Below, piece by piece: positions 43,573-45,624 of a stretch of DNA of 45,624 nucleotides. Origin of the DNA: Paludibacter sp. (GTDB lineage: Bacteria; Bacteroidota; Bacteroidia; Bacteroidales; Paludibacteraceae). The position numbers and the translations under genes are program-made. Each line of letters starts with the position of its first letter. Within the stretch, counting starts at the first letter, position 1. The notes below the pieces were generated by a model. That model was not told the origin of the DNA. It did not search any database and worked only from the letters and a program-made list of their open reading frames with translations. Location: assembly GCA_028703105.1 (NCBI GenBank), contig JAQVNN010000011.1, positions 1 to 45,624 of the forward strand. The letters are read 5' to 3'.

Positions 43573-45624
43573 ATGAAAAAGATTACTTTTTTAATAAATT
43601 TATTTCTACTCATGACTTTGCTTGCTGCAAATAGTAGTGCAATTGGACAGCTTCTTGTTGAAGATTTTAACTATACAGTTGGATCTGTAATTACTTCAAC
43701 ATCAACAGCAGATCCTACCACAGGATGGTTGGCTCATAGTGGTAATAATACTGCCAATATTGACGTTACCAATGGATTAACATTTGAAGGTTATGCTGGA
43801 AGTGGAATAGGTGGCGCGGCAAATCTTGATGCTACGGGACAAGATATTAATAAACCATTTACTGCTCAAACTTCTGGTGTTATATATGCGGCATTTATAA
43901 TTAAAACTGAAACTCCTAATGCTGCAGGTTATTTTTTTCACTTTGGACCAAATCCAATTGGATCCACTTTTTTTACTCGTTTATATTTAAATTCAACCGG
44001 TGATGGTGTTGGTATTGGGCTGGGTAATAATCCGCCAGCAACATTTGTGCCTATAACACCTGGTAATCCAGCTTTGTTGGTTGTAAAACTTGATATTGCT
44101 AGTAAACTTACAAGCTTATATGTACTCAATACGTTTGTGTTGTCTGAACCAGCTACTGCAGATCATACTGTCACAGAAACAACACCTTTCTCAAATGTAG
44201 GTAGTGTTGCATTACGTCAATACAACGGCTCTCAGCGAATCATCGTAGATGGTATTCGTGTAGCAACAACTTGGGTTGAAGCTGTTGCACCAGCTTCATC
44301 TACTCCTACCGTTTCCACTCCCACTTTCTCTCCCGCAGCAGGAACCTATTATGCTGCACAGAATGTAACGATTTCGATAGGAACCGAAGGTGCAACGATC
44401 TATTATACAACAGACGGAACAGATCCCGACAACACAGATACTGAATATACAACACCAATAGCAGTAAGCGCTACAACTACTGTCAAAGCCATTGCTTACA
44501 AAACTGATATGGATCCGAGTGCAGTTGCTTCTGCCGTATATACTTTCCCAATTATCAATAATGTGAGCGATATTGCCACCCTAAGAGCAGGTGCAACGGA
44601 TGGAACAGCCTATAAATTAACCGGAGAAGCCATTATGACTTTTAAAACTGCCAATAGAAATGCAAAATACATTCAGGATTCAACAGGTGGTATCTTAATT
44701 GACGATGTTTCTGGAAAGATTACAACTTCGTATAATGTTAATGATGGTATAACCGGAATCATTGGCACTTTAAATCTATACAGCGGGATGCTGCAGTTTG
44801 TCCCAGGTGTTGATCCGGGTGCTGCTTCTTCACATAATAATACTGTAACACCTGATGAAACAACACTAACAAACATAGGAAACTATCCTGGTCAACTGGT
44901 GAAAGTTTCGGGCGTGACGATTGCTGAAGCCGGTAATTTTGCTGCTTCAACAAATTACACTTTATCGGATGGAACAAATTCAGGAGTATTACGTACACAA
45001 TATTCAGATTTACCCTATATTGGATCTGCTATTCCAACAGTTCCGCAGGATATAATTGGCGTTGTGTTGATGAACAATACAACAGCTCAGTTAGTTCCAA
45101 GAACTGCTGATGATTTCTCAAATACTGTGTTTGAATCACCAACAATTTTAGTAGCCGAAGCTGAAGTTGCTACGATGTCAGCTCAGGTTGGTACAGTCGA
45201 TGCTGAAACAATCACGGTGAATGGACAGAATCTTACTGGCAACATTATTTTGTCCGTTACCGGAACAGATGCCTCCTTGTTTACGCTTTCAACCTATTCG
45301 ATTGTGCCGACCGGCGGTAGGGTAACTGACCAGATGGTAACAATCACCTATGCCCCAACTACCGCCGGTTCGCATACAGCAACGTTAACTTTAAGCAGTG
45401 CCGGCGTTGAAAGTGTGACAAGAACGTTAAGTGGAGAAGTCCTTTCCGTTCCTGATGTAATCATCACAGAAGTGTATGGAGGAGGAGGGAATTCAGATGC
45501 ACCTTATACACATGATTTTTTCGAATTGTATAATACCACTGATAATTCAGTCTCTGTTGCAGGTTGGAGTATTCAGTATTATTCTGCAACTACTACAGGG
45601 ACATCCAGTAGTATAATTGTAATT
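43573..45624 (+). CDS. Large secreted multidomain protein (5' part, cut by window end)
   Basis: An open frame of exactly 684 codons from ATG 43573 to the last base, so the gene continues past the window. It begins with a signal peptide (MKKITFLINLFLLMTLLAAN, then SSAIGQ). Region 25-235 is a beta-rich, Gly/Thr/Asn-rich lectin-like part. At ~244-320 is a chitobiase/FN3-associated repeat (TPTFSPAAGTYYAAQNVTIS, IYYTTDGTDPDNTDTEYTTP). ~327-515 is an OB-fold-like domain found in extracellular nucleases (KYIQDSTGGILIDD, PGQLVKVSGVTI). ~525-622 is an Ig-like domain (YAPTTAGSHTATLTLSSAGV). From ~629 a lamin-tail domain starts (VIITEVYGGGGN, DFFELYNTTDNSVSVAGWSI). This layout fits a T9SS-secreted nuclease or adhesin; the catalytic and sorting domains, if any, are out of view. 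Confidence 0.85.
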   Translation, partial: MKKITFLINLFLLMTLLAANSSAIGQLLVEDFNYTVGSVITSTSTADPTTGWLAHSGNNTANIDVTNGLTFEGYAGSGIGGAANLDATGQDINKPFTAQTSGVIYAAFIIKTETPNAAGYFFHFGPNPIGSTFFTRLYLNSTGDGVGIGLGNNPPATFVPITPGNPALLVVKLDIASKLTSLYVLNTFVLSEPATADHTVTETTPFSNVGSVALRQYNGSQRIIVDGIRVATTWVEAVAPASSTPTVSTPTFSPAAGTYYAAQNVTISIGTEGATIYYTTDGTDPDNTDTEYTTPIAVSATTTVKAIAYKTDMDPSAVASAVYTFPIINNVSDIATLRAGATDGTAYKLTGEAIMTFKTANRNAKYIQDSTGGILIDDVSGKITTSYNVNDGITGIIGTLNLYSGMLQFVPGVDPGAASSHNNTVTPDETTLTNIGNYPGQLVKVSGVTIAEAGNFAASTNYTLSDGTNSGVLRTQYSDLPYIGSAIPTVPQDIIGVVLMNNTTAQLVPRTADDFSNTVFESPTILVAEAEVATMSAQVGTVDAETITVNGQNLTGNIILSVTGTDASLFTLSTYSIVPTGGRVTDQMVTITYAPTTAGSHTATLTLSSAGVESVTRTLSGEVLSVPDVIITEVYGGGGNSDAPYTHDFFELYNTTDNSVSVAGWSIQYYSATTTGTSSSIIVI

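Overview
The window is a gene-dense stretch of a Bacteroidota chromosome, most likely from the Bacteroidales (a Paludibacter/Porphyromonas-like lineage is my best guess, by inference). The reasons: TAnnTTTG -7 promoter boxes, several with a 19-nt spacer to a TTTG/TTG -33 box; little use of Shine-Dalgarno sequences; a SusC/BtuB-like TonB receptor with a carboxypeptidase-like N-terminal domain; DUF3822 next to rsmD; the rsfS-ftsH-LUD-cdsA block; the short (about 463 aa) arginine decarboxylase; sequences resembling type IX secretion (T9SS) cargo; and a bacterial V-type ATPase operon in the Bacteroidota/Chlamydia/Borrelia gene order. I see no prophage, insertion sequence or CRISPR array.

Layout. 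1-4.1 kb (+): a small secreted protein ending in a T9SS-like sorting domain, a Dabb protein, a membrane-anchored helix-hairpin-helix protein, a GT2 glycosyltransferase and fmt. 4.2-7.1 kb (+): a His-rich membrane peptide and a TonB-dependent receptor. 7.1-11.5 kb (-): HAD phosphatase, OprO/P-like porin, hisD and hisC, with repeat elements around the his genes. 11.6-14.2 kb: tRNA-Pro(CGG), a lipoprotein, then (-) a pilin-like protein, DUF3822 and rsmD. 14.4-22.1 kb: a RelA-type (p)ppGpp synthetase whose hydrolase site is degraded, rlmN overlapping it tail to tail, a PpiD-like foldase, a CNNM/CBS transporter, two identical tRNA-Lys genes and an outer-membrane beta-barrel.

22.3-30.5 kb (+): the V-ATPase operon E-DUF2764-A-B-(ORF6N)-D-I-K. 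It has no recognisable C or F subunit, carries an ORF6N DNA-binding-type gene between B and D, and its K subunit has the residues that bind Na+ in Enterococcus hirae NtpK. 30.5-34.3 kb (+): a degenerate LytM/M23 protein, dxr and rseP behind one good promoter. 34.3-36.1 kb: a TPR lipoprotein. 36.4-41.5 kb (+): rsfS, ftsH, a LUD-domain protein, cdsA and a PlsC-like acyltransferase, linking ribosome hibernation, membrane proteolysis and phospholipid synthesis. 41.6-43 kb (-): arginine decarboxylase with a palindrome in its leader. 43.6 kb to the end (+): the first 684 codons of a large secreted multidomain protein cut by the window edge.

No wholly new multigene system is evident. The most interesting points are the V-ATPase operon (Na+ signature, DUF2764 in place of C/F, ORF6N insertion), the degenerate LytM protein ahead of dxr-rseP, the DUF3822/pilin-like pair, and the 24-bp perfect inverted repeat at 7.1 kb. 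All family assignments come from reading the translated sequences; no database search was run.
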